Of a stretch of 55,141 bases of DNA, positions 45,087 through 53,993 are shown piece by piece (positions within the stretch are counted from its first letter, which is position 1; every line of letters starts with the position of its first letter). The translations under genes were made by a program, and so were the position numbers. The notes below the pieces were generated by a model that was not told the DNA's origin, did not search any database, and saw only the letters and a program-made list of their open reading frames with translations. The stretch comes from UBA3700 sp002372775 (GTDB lineage Bacteria; Bacillota; Clostridia; Christensenellales; UBA3700), in assembly GCA_946615965.1 (NCBI GenBank), contig CAMOIC010000005.1:1-55141 (forward strand), written 5' to 3'.

Positions 45087-45119
45087 GGTGCAAGGTTATA
45101 TTTATCTTGCACCTTTTTT
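45087..45119 (+). terminator. Terminator / attenuator after rpmE
   Basis: Stem GGTGCAAG / CTTGCACC with an 11-base loop and TTTTTT. It separates rpmE from the downstream operon, probably allowing partial read-through. Confidence 0.9.
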
Positions 45120-45137
45120 CAAAAAGAGGGCATTAAA

Positions 45138-46943
45138 TTGAGAAAGAAGACAACGTCAATCGGAGGCCAAGCAGTTATTGAAGGTGTTATGATGAGAGGC
45201 ACCAAGTCTGTTGCTACGGCCGTAAGAAACGAAAAAGGTGAGATTGTTGTCGAAAGTAGCTATGTTAAGCCTGTAAAAGAAAAGAATATCCTATTCAGAA
45301 TACCAGTTATCAGAGGATTCTTAAATTTCATAAGTTCTATGGTTATTGGTATGAAGAATTTAATGAGATCTGGTGAAGTATTCGGAGAAGATGCAGAACC
45401 TGGAAAGTTTGAAAAATGGCTTTCTAAAAAGTTCGGCGTTGATGTCTACAGTATTGTTATGGCAATATCTGTGGTTCTTGGAATAGCTTTATCAGTTTTT
45501 TTATTTGTTTTCCTTCCTAATGCAATTGAAGGACTTATCATAAAACTTGCAAATATTGATATCTCTATTCCATGGGTAAATCTTCTTATAGGTCTAATGG
45601 AAGGTGCAATTCGTATGGGCATATTCATTGCTTATATTGGATTGACAACCTTAATGCCTGATGTTAAGCGAACATATATGTATCATGGTGCAGAACATAA
45701 AACAATAAGCTGCTATGAACATGATATGGAACTTACAGTTGAAAATGCTCAAAAGATGACAACATTCCATGATAGATGTGGAACTACATTCATGTTTATC
45801 GTAATGGCTGTTAGTATTTTGATTTTAGCAATAGTTAATGCATTACTAGCATTAACAGGTTTAGACATTTTCCAAAACAATGGAATTAGATTCCTAATTA
45901 AACTTGCTTTAATTCCATTTATTGCCGGTGTTTCTTATGAAGTTTTAAAATTCCTAGCTAAGTTTGATAACTGGTTCGTTAGATTATTAAAGATGCCAGG
46001 ATTTCTTCTACAAAAGTTAACAACAAAAGAACCAACAGACGATATGGTTGAAGTTGCTATTGTTGCTTTTAAGACAGCCCAACAAATGGATAATGATCCA
46101 ACAACAAAAGAGCAAAAATTTGATATCAAAGTATCTCTAAGCAAAGTTAGAGGAGATATCGAAGAAAAATTAAAAAAGACAAATGCTGATTCATCAGAAG
46201 TAGAATGGATTTTATCTATTGCTATGGGTATTAAGAGAAGTGAACTTCCACTTCAAAAATTCATTCTTCAATCTCAACTTGATGAAGCAAACAAAATCTT
46301 AGAAAAGAGATTAACAGGTATGCCACTTTGGAAAGTGATTGGCAATACAGATTTTTGTGGTTACACAATAAATGTTAATGAAGATGTTTTATCTCCAAGA
46401 GTTGAAACAGAGAATCTAGTTGAAGAAGCATTAAAAGTAGTAAAGAAAGATTCTAAAGTTTTAGATTTATGTACAGGAAGCGGATGTGTTGCTATTGCTG
46501 TTTCTAAAGAAACAGGAGCTCATGTTGTTGCTTCAGATATATCTGCAAAGGCCCTTATAGTTGCTAAGCAAAATGTAGAATTTAATAAGGCTGATGTGGA
46601 ACTTGTAGAGAGCGATTTATATGAGAATATCAAGGGCACATTTGATGTTATTACAGCAAACCCACCTTATATTCCATCAGATATTATTCCAACTCTAGAT
46701 AAAGAAGTGAAAGATTTTGATCCAATGGTAGCCCTAGATGGTGGCAAAGATGGATTAACTTTATATAGGAGAATCGTAGAAAAGGCAAGTGATTACCTAA
46801 ATGTTGGTGGTTATATGCTTTTTGAATGCGGTGAAAACGAAGCCAAAGATATTGCAAATATGTTTACTGATTCTTATAAAGTAGATATTCGCAAAGATTT
46901 AGAAGGCATCGATAGAATTTTAGTAGCAAAGAGAGAGAAATAG
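45138..46943 (+). CDS. prmC: DUF1385 (YqhQ) membrane protein fused to release-factor glutamine methyltransferase PrmC
   Basis: 601 residues from a TTG start at 45138 behind AAGAGGG; the earlier in-frame TTG (45084) lies inside the rpmE terminator. Residues 1-300 are DUF1385: GGQAVIEGVMMRG at the start, several membrane helices (about 105-125, 140-165, 215-240, 255-275), and YHGAEHKTI...ENAQKMTTFHDRCGTTF, the His/Cys signature of the family. Residues about 320-601 are PrmC, which methylates the GGQ glutamine of release factors: an N-terminal helical domain, DLCTGSGCVAIA (SAM motif, about 453) and NPPYI (about 513-517). The adjacent prfA is its substrate. Usually these are two genes; here there is no stop between them. 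Confidence 0.92.
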   Translation: MRKKTTSIGGQAVIEGVMMRGTKSVATAVRNEKGEIVVESSYVKPVKEKNILFRIPVIRGFLNFISSMVIGMKNLMRSGEVFGEDAEPGKFEKWLSKKFGVDVYSIVMAISVVLGIALSVFLFVFLPNAIEGLIIKLANIDISIPWVNLLIGLMEGAIRMGIFIAYIGLTTLMPDVKRTYMYHGAEHKTISCYEHDMELTVENAQKMTTFHDRCGTTFMFIVMAVSILILAIVNALLALTGLDIFQNNGIRFLIKLALIPFIAGVSYEVLKFLAKFDNWFVRLLKMPGFLLQKLTTKEPTDDMVEVAIVAFKTAQQMDNDPTTKEQKFDIKVSLSKVRGDIEEKLKKTNADSSEVEWILSIAMGIKRSELPLQKFILQSQLDEANKILEKRLTGMPLWKVIGNTDFCGYTINVNEDVLSPRVETENLVEEALKVVKKDSKVLDLCTGSGCVAIAVSKETGAHVVASDISAKALIVAKQNVEFNKADVELVESDLYENIKGTFDVITANPPYIPSDIIPTLDKEVKDFDPMVALDGGKDGLTLYRRIVEKASDYLNVGGYMLFECGENEAKDIANMFTDSYKVDIRKDLEGIDRILVAKREK

Positions 46944-46946
46944 TTT

Positions 46947-48011
46947 ATGTTTGAAAGATTACGTTTAATGGCCGAAAGATACGCCAAGCTTACAGAAATG
47001 TTAGCTGACCCAGAAATTATTGCAGACCAAAAAGTATGGAGAGAATATGCTAAGGAACATGCTTCACTAGAAGAAGCTGTTAATTTATATAATCAATATT
47101 TAGCAGTTCAAAAGAATACTGAAGAGTGCAAAGAAATGATGAATGGTGATGACGAACTTGCTGAAATGGCTAAAGAAGAATTTAAAGAAGGAAAAGCAAA
47201 GCTTGAGGAATTAACTCAACAATTAAAGCTTGCATTACTTCCAGTTGATCCACATGACCAAAAGAACGTTATCGTTGAAATTAGAGCAGCTGCTGGCGGT
47301 GAAGAATCTGCTTTATTTGGTGCTGAACTATTAAGAATGTATAGAAGATATGCAGAAAGAAAGAGATGGAAATACGAAGAAGTTAACGTTGAATTAGACG
47401 AACTTGGTGGTATTGAAGAATGTACATTCCAAATCTCTGGTGCTGGCGCATTCTCAAAATTAAAATTTGAGAGTGGAGTTCATAGAGTACAACGTGTTCC
47501 TGCAACAGAATCACAAGGTAGAGTTCATACATCTACAGCTACAGTTGCTGTATTACCAGAAGTTGAAGATGTAGAAATTGATATCGCTGAAAAGGATGTT
47601 AAGGTTGATACATATAGATCATCAGGTGCTGGTGGACAAAAGGTTAATAAGACAGAAACAGCTATAAGACTTACTCATATTCCTACAGGTCTTGTTGTTA
47701 CATCACAAGATGAAAGATCACAATTAAAGAACAAGGAAAAGGCTTTCCAAGTTTTAAGATCAAGATTATATGAATATTACAAGTCAAAAGCAGATAGCGA
47801 ATATGCTTCAGAAAGAAAGAGCCAAGTAGGTTCTGGAGATAGATCAGAAAAGATTAGAACATATAACTTCCCTCAAAACAGAGTTACTGACCATAGAATC
47901 GGCTATACTATGTATAATCTAGAAGGTTTTATGGATGGAGATATGGAAGATATGTTAGATGCTTTACAACTTGCTAAGCAAAACGAATTATTAGCGAGCG
48001 TAGAGGGCTAG
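46947..48011 (+). CDS. prfA: Peptide chain release factor 1
   Basis: Terminates translation at UAA and UAG. 354 residues. The codon-recognition PAT tripeptide (PxT) is in VPATESQGR (about 185-189), and the catalytic GGQ in GAGGQKVNKTE (about 229-233). N-terminal coiled-coil domain 1 (about 1-100). The GGQ glutamine is the PrmC substrate encoded 3 bases upstream. Confidence 0.98.
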   Translation: MFERLRLMAERYAKLTEMLADPEIIADQKVWREYAKEHASLEEAVNLYNQYLAVQKNTEECKEMMNGDDELAEMAKEEFKEGKAKLEELTQQLKLALLPVDPHDQKNVIVEIRAAAGGEESALFGAELLRMYRRYAERKRWKYEEVNVELDELGGIEECTFQISGAGAFSKLKFESGVHRVQRVPATESQGRVHTSTATVAVLPEVEDVEIDIAEKDVKVDTYRSSGAGGQKVNKTETAIRLTHIPTGLVVTSQDERSQLKNKEKAFQVLRSRLYEYYKSKADSEYASERKSQVGSGDRSEKIRTYNFPQNRVTDHRIGYTMYNLEGFMDGDMEDMLDALQLAKQNELLASVEG

Positions 48012-48020
48012 GAGTAAAAA

Positions 48021-49403
48021 ATGATTAAATACAGTAAGCAAAAGAATGTATTAATGGAAAGTAACTGGAAACCAAATTTACAAGATGTTGGTTCTCCAAA
48101 TCTTTACCGTGAATTGTATTCTTATGAGACTATTCCAAAAATAGCCTTCAATTTCCGTCAAACACCAATGGAGATTCCTGATCAAATTTGGATTACAGAT
48201 ACAACATTTAGAGATGGACAACAAGCTACAAAGCCATTTACTGCTGATCAAATAGTAGACATCTTTAAAATGGAGCACGAACTTGGTGGTCCAAAGGGAA
48301 TTATTCGTCAAAGCGAATTCTTCTTATATTCTGAAAAAGATAGAGAAGCTGTTAGAAGATGTATGGAACTTGGTTATGAGTTCCCACAAGTTACATCTTG
48401 GATTAGAGCTAACGAAAAAGATTTCGAGCTTGTTAAAGAAATGAAGATTAAAGAAACTGGTATTCTTGTAAGCTGTTCAGATTACCATATCTTTAAGAAA
48501 ATGAATCTAACTCGTAAGCAAGCTGCAGATAAATATCTAGGCATTGTTAAGATGGCTTTAGAAAAGGGAGTTATTCCAAGATGCCACTTTGAAGATATCA
48601 CAAGAGCTGACTTCTATGGATTTGTTGCTCCTTTAGCATATGAGCTTATGCAATTATCTAAAGAGAGTGGTATTCCTATTAAGATACGTGCATGTGATAC
48701 AATGGGATATGGTATTTCATACCCAGGCGTAACTTTGCCAAGATCAGTTCCAGGTATTATTTCTGGTTTAAGATATTATGGTGAAGTTCCATCTCAATAT
48801 CTAGAATGGCATGGTCATAATGACTTCTATAAGGTTGTTACAAATGCTGCAACTGCATGGCTTTATGGATGTTCTTCTGTAAACTGTACACTAATGGGTA
48901 TTGGTGAAAGAACAGGTAACTGTCCACTAGAAGCAATGACTGTTGAATATGCTGCTCTAAAGGGTACACATGCTGGAATGAACTTTAGAGTAATTACAGA
49001 TATTGCAAGATATTTTGAATCTATGGGAATTGAGATTCCAGAAAGAACTCCATTTGTTGGAAAGTCTTTCAATGTAACAAGAGCTGGTATTCATGCTGAT
49101 GGTTTATTAAAAGACCCAGAGATATATAATATCTTTGATACAGATAAGATTTTTGGTGTACCACCAAGAGTTGCTGTTGATGCTCACTCAGGACTTGCTG
49201 GTATTGCATACTGGATTAATGCTTATTATTCAGTTCCAAAAGAGGAAAGAATAGATAAGAAAGATAAAGTAGTTGAGCGTATCAAAGAAATGGTAGATGC
49301 AGAATATGAAAGAGGTAGAACTGCATCGATTAGCGATGGTGAATTGGAATTAATGCTACAAAGCGTTGATCCTATATTATATTTAAGATTAACAAATAAA
49401 TAA
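48021..49403 (+). CDS. Re-citrate synthase-like / homocitrate synthase family enzyme
   Basis: 460 residues of the DRE-TIM metallolyase (HMG-CoA lyase-like) superfamily. The metal motif is WITDTTFRDGQQ (about 57-68; TLRDGEQ in leuA). Later CHFEDITRADF (about 193), WHGHNDFYK (about 261, the HxH metal pair) and NCTLMGIGERTGN (about 290) are visible. The length, the TFRDGQQ variant and lack of a leucine-regulatory domain fit the clostridial Re-face citrate synthase better than 2-isopropylmalate synthase. It would condense acetyl-CoA with oxaloacetate, supplying 2-oxoglutarate for glutamate. Homocitrate or isopropylmalate synthase are alternatives. In an operon with thrC. Confidence 0.7.
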   Translation: MIKYSKQKNVLMESNWKPNLQDVGSPNLYRELYSYETIPKIAFNFRQTPMEIPDQIWITDTTFRDGQQATKPFTADQIVDIFKMEHELGGPKGIIRQSEFFLYSEKDREAVRRCMELGYEFPQVTSWIRANEKDFELVKEMKIKETGILVSCSDYHIFKKMNLTRKQAADKYLGIVKMALEKGVIPRCHFEDITRADFYGFVAPLAYELMQLSKESGIPIKIRACDTMGYGISYPGVTLPRSVPGIISGLRYYGEVPSQYLEWHGHNDFYKVVTNAATAWLYGCSSVNCTLMGIGERTGNCPLEAMTVEYAALKGTHAGMNFRVITDIARYFESMGIEIPERTPFVGKSFNVTRAGIHADGLLKDPEIYNIFDTDKIFGVPPRVAVDAHSGLAGIAYWINAYYSVPKEERIDKKDKVVERIKEMVDAEYERGRTASISDGELELMLQSVDPILYLRLTNK

Positions 49404-49417
49404 TTGAGGTAAATAAA

Positions 49418-50905
49418 ATGAATTATGTAAGTACAAGAGACAAAGAATGTAAGGTTACATCTGCTGAAGCTATCAGAGATGGTTTATCTAAGGATGGCGG
49501 TTTATTCGTTCCAGAAAAGATACCAACATTAACAAAGGCAGATTTTGATAAGCTTATTGAATTATCTTATGAAGAAAGAGCTGCTTTCGTTCTAAGCAAG
49601 TTCTTAGAAGATTATACTTATGATGAATTATTAGGTTATGCTAAGGCTGCATATTCAAGATTCTATGGAGACGATCCATGTCCACTTGTTAATGTTGCAG
49701 ATGATTTATATGTTCTTGAATTATGGCATGGTCCAACATGTGCATTTAAGGATATGGCATTAACTATGTTACCTCACTTATTAACAGGCGCTAGAAAGAA
49801 GACTGGTGAAAAGTCTAAAACATTAATCCTTGTTGCTACATCTGGTGATACAGGTAAGGCTGCTCTAGAAGGATTTAGAGATGTCGATGGCGTTGATATT
49901 ATTGTATTCTATCCATCAGATGGTGTTTCTGATATGCAAAAATTACAAATGAAGACACAAATTGGTAACAACGTTTACGTTTGTGCTATCAATGGTAATT
50001 TCGATGATGCACAATCTGCTGTTAAGACAATCTTTAATGATGATGCTATTAAGGCAGACTTATTATCTAAGGGATATAAGTTATCTTCAGCTAACTCAAT
50101 TAACTGGGGTAGACTTGCTCCACAAATCGCATACTATGTATCAAGCTACTGCGATTTATTAGCAGGTGATAGAATCAAGTTTGGCGATAAGGTAAACTTC
50201 TGTGTTCCATCAGGTAACTTTGGTAACATTTTAGCTGGTTATTATGCTAGCAAGATGGGAGTTCCAGTAAACAAGTTTATCTGCGCTTCTAACTCAAATA
50301 AGGTATTAACAGATTTCTTCACAACTGGTACATATGATATCAACCGTGAATTCTTTAAGACAATGAGCCCTTCTATGGATATTTTGATTTCATCAAACTT
50401 AGAAAGATTCTTATTTGAAATATCAGGTAGAGATGATAAGTTAATCGCATCAAGAATGGCTGCTTTAAAGAAAGATGGTAAGTACACTGTAACAGATGCT
50501 GAATTAAAGAAGATTAGAGAAATGTTCGATGCTGGATTCGCTTCAGAATTAGATACTAAAGATGCAATCCATATGGAAGATGAACTTGATGGTTATGTTA
50601 TGGATACACATACAGGTGTTGCTATGGCTGTATATCAAGATTATATTGAAAGAACAATGGATACAACTCCTGGCATTATCGTTTCTACAGCTTCAGCTTA
50701 CAAGTTCCCAGCTGATGTATATCAAGCATTAACAGGAAAGAAGATTGCTGATGCATTTGAAGCTTCTGAAAAATTAAATGAAGAAACTGGTCTTGAAATT
50801 CCAGAACCATTAAAGGGATTAAGAGAAAGAGAAGTTAGATTTAACGACGTAATTGATAAGAAAGATATTGCTAATGCAGTATTATCTTACGTAGATAAGA
50901 AATAG
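49418..50905 (+). CDS. thrC: Threonine synthase
   Basis: PLP enzyme converting O-phosphohomoserine to threonine. 495 residues, the longer type. N-terminal YVSTRD and GLSKDGGLFVPE are diagnostic; the PLP lysine is in GPTCAFKDMAL (about 108-118), and ATSGDTGKAAL (about 145) binds the cofactor phosphate. SANSINWGRLAPQ (about 224) and FCVPSGNFGN (about 265) are conserved. Works with homoserine dehydrogenase at 4946; homoserine kinase is not seen in the window. Confidence 0.97.
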   Translation: MNYVSTRDKECKVTSAEAIRDGLSKDGGLFVPEKIPTLTKADFDKLIELSYEERAAFVLSKFLEDYTYDELLGYAKAAYSRFYGDDPCPLVNVADDLYVLELWHGPTCAFKDMALTMLPHLLTGARKKTGEKSKTLILVATSGDTGKAALEGFRDVDGVDIIVFYPSDGVSDMQKLQMKTQIGNNVYVCAINGNFDDAQSAVKTIFNDDAIKADLLSKGYKLSSANSINWGRLAPQIAYYVSSYCDLLAGDRIKFGDKVNFCVPSGNFGNILAGYYASKMGVPVNKFICASNSNKVLTDFFTTGTYDINREFFKTMSPSMDILISSNLERFLFEISGRDDKLIASRMAALKKDGKYTVTDAELKKIREMFDAGFASELDTKDAIHMEDELDGYVMDTHTGVAMAVYQDYIERTMDTTPGIIVSTASAYKFPADVYQALTGKKIADAFEASEKLNEETGLEIPEPLKGLREREVRFNDVIDKKDIANAVLSYVDKK

Positions 50906-50916
50906 GGGATTAAAAC

Positions 50917-51912
50917 ATGAAGACAATATATAGTGCTATACAACCATCAGGAATAATGACACTAGGAAACTATATCGGTGCAGTAGATAACTGGCATAGA
51001 ATGCAAGCTGATGCAAATAATTCTTGTATCTTTGCTCTTGCAGATCTACACACAATTACAGTAAGACAAGAACCAGCACAATTCCGCAAGAATGCTATGA
51101 GTTTCTATGCTTTATTATTAGCACTAGGTCTTGATCCAAAAAAGAGCATTATATATTTCCAATCTCATGTTATGGAACATGCTTATTTATCTTGGCTTTT
51201 AAATTGCTACACAATGGTAGGCGAGATGAATAGAATGACTCAATTTAAGGATAAATCTCAAAAGCACCAAGATAACATCAATATGGGTCTTATGGATTAT
51301 CCTGTTCTTATGGCTGCAGATATTCTTTTATATGATACAGATGAAGTACCAGTAGGTATTGACCAAATGCAACATATTGAAATCTGTAGAGATATTGCTA
51401 TGAGAGTAAATAGTATCTATGGTGATGTATTTAGAATTCCAAAGGGTGTTTTAACAAAAGTTGGTGCTAAGGTTATGTCACTACAAGATCCTACTGCTAA
51501 AATGAGTAAATCAGATCCAAATCCAAAAGCTGTTATTTCAGTTTTAGATGAAGATTCTGTTATTTTAAAGAAATTTAAGAGCGCTGTTACAGATAGTGAA
51601 ACAGTTATTCGATTCGACCCAGAGAATAAGCCTGGTGTTTCTAATCTATTAACAATATTATCTGTTGCTTCAGGAAAGAGCATTGAAACTCTTGAAAAAG
51701 AATTTGAAGGCTTAATGTATGGTCATCTAAAGGTAAGAACAGGAGAAGCTGTAATCGAAATGCTAAAGCCTATGAAGGAAGAATATAAGAGATTAATCAA
51801 TGATGAGGCTTATCTTCTATCTTGTGCTAAAGATGGCGCTGAAAGAGCTGCTGCTATTGCAGAAAAGACTTTAAGAAGATTTAAAGACGCTATAGGATAC
51901 GTTTCACTATAA
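50917..51912 (+). CDS. trpS: Tryptophanyl-tRNA synthetase
   Basis: Class I synthetase. 331 residues. TLGNYIGA (about 15) is the HIGH equivalent, KMSKSDPN (about 196-203) the KMSKS loop, and PVGIDQMQHIEICRDIA (about 144) the tryptophan-binding core. Inside the operon, 11 bases after thrC; no leader for T-box control. Its stop overlaps the next start (TAATG). Confidence 0.97.
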   Translation: MKTIYSAIQPSGIMTLGNYIGAVDNWHRMQADANNSCIFALADLHTITVRQEPAQFRKNAMSFYALLLALGLDPKKSIIYFQSHVMEHAYLSWLLNCYTMVGEMNRMTQFKDKSQKHQDNINMGLMDYPVLMAADILLYDTDEVPVGIDQMQHIEICRDIAMRVNSIYGDVFRIPKGVLTKVGAKVMSLQDPTAKMSKSDPNPKAVISVLDEDSVILKKFKSAVTDSETVIRFDPENKPGVSNLLTILSVASGKSIETLEKEFEGLMYGHLKVRTGEAVIEMLKPMKEEYKRLINDEAYLLSCAKDGAERAAAIAEKTLRRFKDAIGYVSL

Positions 51913-52784
51913 TGTATGGTTATGTTTTACCCGATAAGCCAAACATGTTCGTAAAGGACTATTCTCTTTATAAGGCATTTTATTGTGGCTTATGTAAGAG
52001 TACGGGTAAAATGTGTGGCCAATTAATGCGTTTTACAACAAACTATGATATGACATTTTTAAATGTTTTATATCATGCCATTCTAGATAAAGAAGTTAAA
52101 TTCTCGGAAGAGACTTGTATATTAAATCCAATTAAGAAAAAGAGTGTAGTTGTTGATGATGAATTAACTCACGATATTATTGATATTAATAATATATTAT
52201 CCCACTATAAATGTATTGATGATGTTATAGATAATAAGAGTTTAAACAAGAAGATTGCCGATGATCTTGTTATTAAATCTAGATACAATAAATCTAAGAA
52301 AAAGTTTGTAAAAATAGATGAAATTGTATCCAAAGGATACAATGACTTAAGACTTTTAGAAGAATCTAATTGTGGTTCTGTAGATAGAGTTGCTCATCCT
52401 TTTGCTAACATCATGCAAGGCATTTCGAAAGAATTATTCAAAGATAAATATACTGAAGAAATTGGAGAAATGATGTATGCACTTGGAAAGTGGGTATACA
52501 TTATGGATGCAATAGACGATATTGATGACGATTATAAAGAAGGAAAGTTTAACTTTTTTTTAGTTAACTATGAATATAATAATAAAGGACAGTTCCTTTT
52601 AGACAAGAAGGGTGACCTTGAGTTCATTCTTATGAATTGTTATAATACAATACGTAAGAACTTTGATAAAATAAACATAAATAAATATGAAGGAGTATTA
52701 ACAAATATTTTGTGGTATGGTATTTTAACTAACACAAAAGATATGTTAACAAGAAAAGAAAAATGCAAAAAGATCCGTATTTAA
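51912..52784 (+). CDS. DUF5685 family protein
   Basis: 290 residues, predicted all-helical and cytoplasmic. N-terminal MYGYVLPDKPNMFVKDYSLY and FYCGLCKSTGKMCGQ (CxxC plus later Cys, about 29-43) are the marks of DUF5685, common in Clostridia and uncharacterised. An acid-rich stretch at about 199-207 (DAIDDIDDD, followed by YKEGKFN) resembles the Asp-rich metal sites of isoprenoid-synthase-like helical enzymes, and an earlier NYDMTFL may be its partner. This resemblance is inference. Overlaps trpS by one base and the next gene by 22 bases, so expression is coupled to the J-domain protein. Confidence 0.8.
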   Translation: MYGYVLPDKPNMFVKDYSLYKAFYCGLCKSTGKMCGQLMRFTTNYDMTFLNVLYHAILDKEVKFSEETCILNPIKKKSVVVDDELTHDIIDINNILSHYKCIDDVIDNKSLNKKIADDLVIKSRYNKSKKKFVKIDEIVSKGYNDLRLLEESNCGSVDRVAHPFANIMQGISKELFKDKYTEEIGEMMYALGKWVYIMDAIDDIDDDYKEGKFNFFLVNYEYNNKGQFLLDKKGDLEFILMNCYNTIRKNFDKININKYEGVLTNILWYGILTNTKDMLTRKEKCKKIRI

Positions 52785-53401
52785 TCCTTGGTATTGAAAG
52801 GGGTGCTTCTCAAGAAGAAGTTGAAAAAGCCTATAAGACACTAAGAGCTAAATATTCCGATTTAAAATTCGAAGAAGGCGAAGTAGGTGCTAATGCAGCT
52901 AAGATGCTTGGTAAGCTTGATATGGCTTACGAAGATTGCCTTATGGATATAAAAGATAGGGAAAATGTTAAGAATTATGGCTCATCATATGGTGAGATAG
53001 ATAGTTTAATTAAAGAAAAGAAATATGAGGAAGCACAAACTCTTTTAGATAAGTGTGAAGTAAGAGATGCTGAGTGGCATTATATGGAAGCTCAAATCTT
53101 CTATAAGAGACAATGGCATTCAGAAGCTAAAGCTCAACTTGAAATCGCTTGTGATTTAGATCCATCAAATGAAAAATATAAATCTACACTTGATAGATTA
53201 GAAAGAGTAATGAATAGACCAAAAGACGCTGAATTTAATTCAGAAAGAGGTCAAAGACAATCAAGAGCTGGCTATGCAAATCCAAATAGTTCAGACTTTG
53301 CAGATAATGGTACAGATGCTTGCTGTAATGCATGTTCAACATTATTGTGTGCAGATTGTTGTTGTGAATGTATGGGTGGAGATTTAATTCCTTGTTGTTA
53401 A
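52763..53401 (+). CDS. J-domain-like protein lacking HPD, with Cys-rich C-terminus
   Basis: 212 residues. Residues 3-60 follow the J-domain pattern (DPYLILGIERGASQEEVEKAY, then LDMAYEDCL), but the catalytic HPD between helices II and III is replaced (KYSDLKF, about 30-36), so it should not stimulate DnaK. Residues about 75-150 look like two TPR-like helix pairs (YEEAQTLLDKC, SEAKAQLEIA). The last 27 residues contain ten cysteines (ACCNAC, DCCCECMGGD, PCC), suggesting a metal site or membrane-associated zinc ribbon. Overlaps the DUF5685 gene by 22 bases. Function unknown. Confidence 0.82.
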   Translation: MQKDPYLILGIERGASQEEVEKAYKTLRAKYSDLKFEEGEVGANAAKMLGKLDMAYEDCLMDIKDRENVKNYGSSYGEIDSLIKEKKYEEAQTLLDKCEVRDAEWHYMEAQIFYKRQWHSEAKAQLEIACDLDPSNEKYKSTLDRLERVMNRPKDAEFNSERGQRQSRAGYANPNSSDFADNGTDACCNACSTLLCADCCCECMGGDLIPCC

Positions 53402-53402
53402 A

Positions 53403-53942
53403 ATGAAAAAGCTTACAGGAAAAGAAATAGCTTTAAGTGGAATATCCGCAGCACTTGCAATAGTATTTATTTTAGGCGCAGTATATGTGCCTAATTTAAC
53501 TTTATCTTTCTATGTATTTTCCGCAATTGCTATATCTTTGCCTCTATTAAAGAACCTTGTTATATCTTCAATTTTGTCATATGTCGTAGCATCAATTGTC
53601 GCGTTTTTACTAGTTTCAGTTAATGCTATGCCTTTTATATTATTCTTTGGATTATATGCTATTATTTCATGGCTTTTAGACTTTAAATTTTATAAGCTTG
53701 AATATATTCCAAAAGGAGTTAGAATAGGCCTTATTATATTCCAAAAGATTATTTATTTTGTTATGGTATTCTTTGGATGCTATTTCCTAATGGAGTTAAC
53801 TGTTGCTGATTTCAAGTTGTTTGACACAACTTTATCCTTACCAGTTTTAATGCTTATAGCTTTTGTTATATTTGTTTTATATGACTTCCTATATAGAGAA
53901 GCCTTTAAAATGGTTAAAAGAAGACTCGAAAATAAAATCTAA
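53403..53942 (+). CDS. Small polytopic membrane protein, possibly ECF S-component-like
   Basis: 179 residues with five to six hydrophobic segments: about 10-30, 33-55, 57-78, 80-95, 108-128 and 145-162. The N-terminal KEIALSGISAALAIVFILG resembles the first helix of ECF S components, but I see no ligand motif and no associated enzyme that would give a substrate. Starts one base after the J-domain stop, so it is part of the trpS-DUF5685-J cluster. Basic C-terminal tail (KMVKRRLENKI). Confidence 0.65.
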   Translation: MKKLTGKEIALSGISAALAIVFILGAVYVPNLTLSFYVFSAIAISLPLLKNLVISSILSYVVASIVAFLLVSVNAMPFILFFGLYAIISWLLDFKFYKLEYIPKGVRIGLIIFQKIIYFVMVFFGCYFLMELTVADFKLFDTTLSLPVLMLIAFVIFVLYDFLYREAFKMVKRRLENKI

Positions 53943-53944
53943 CA

Positions 53945-53973
53945 TTGATAATATCCCTCTTATTGTTTAGAAT
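53945..53973 (+). promoter_or_regulatory. Promoter of the second PAP2 gene
   Basis: TTGATA (53945-53950), 17 bases, TAGAAT (53968-53973); AAGGGGA ribosome site before the ATG at 53994. Confidence 0.7.
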
Positions 53974-53993
53974 ATTAATTAAGGGGAAATATT

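Noticed and set aside
45084..45137. Longer start (TTG at 45084) for the DUF1385-PrmC fusion
   Set aside because: It falls within the rpmE terminator stem; the TTG at 45138 has a ribosome site and begins at the family's conserved GGQAVIEG region.
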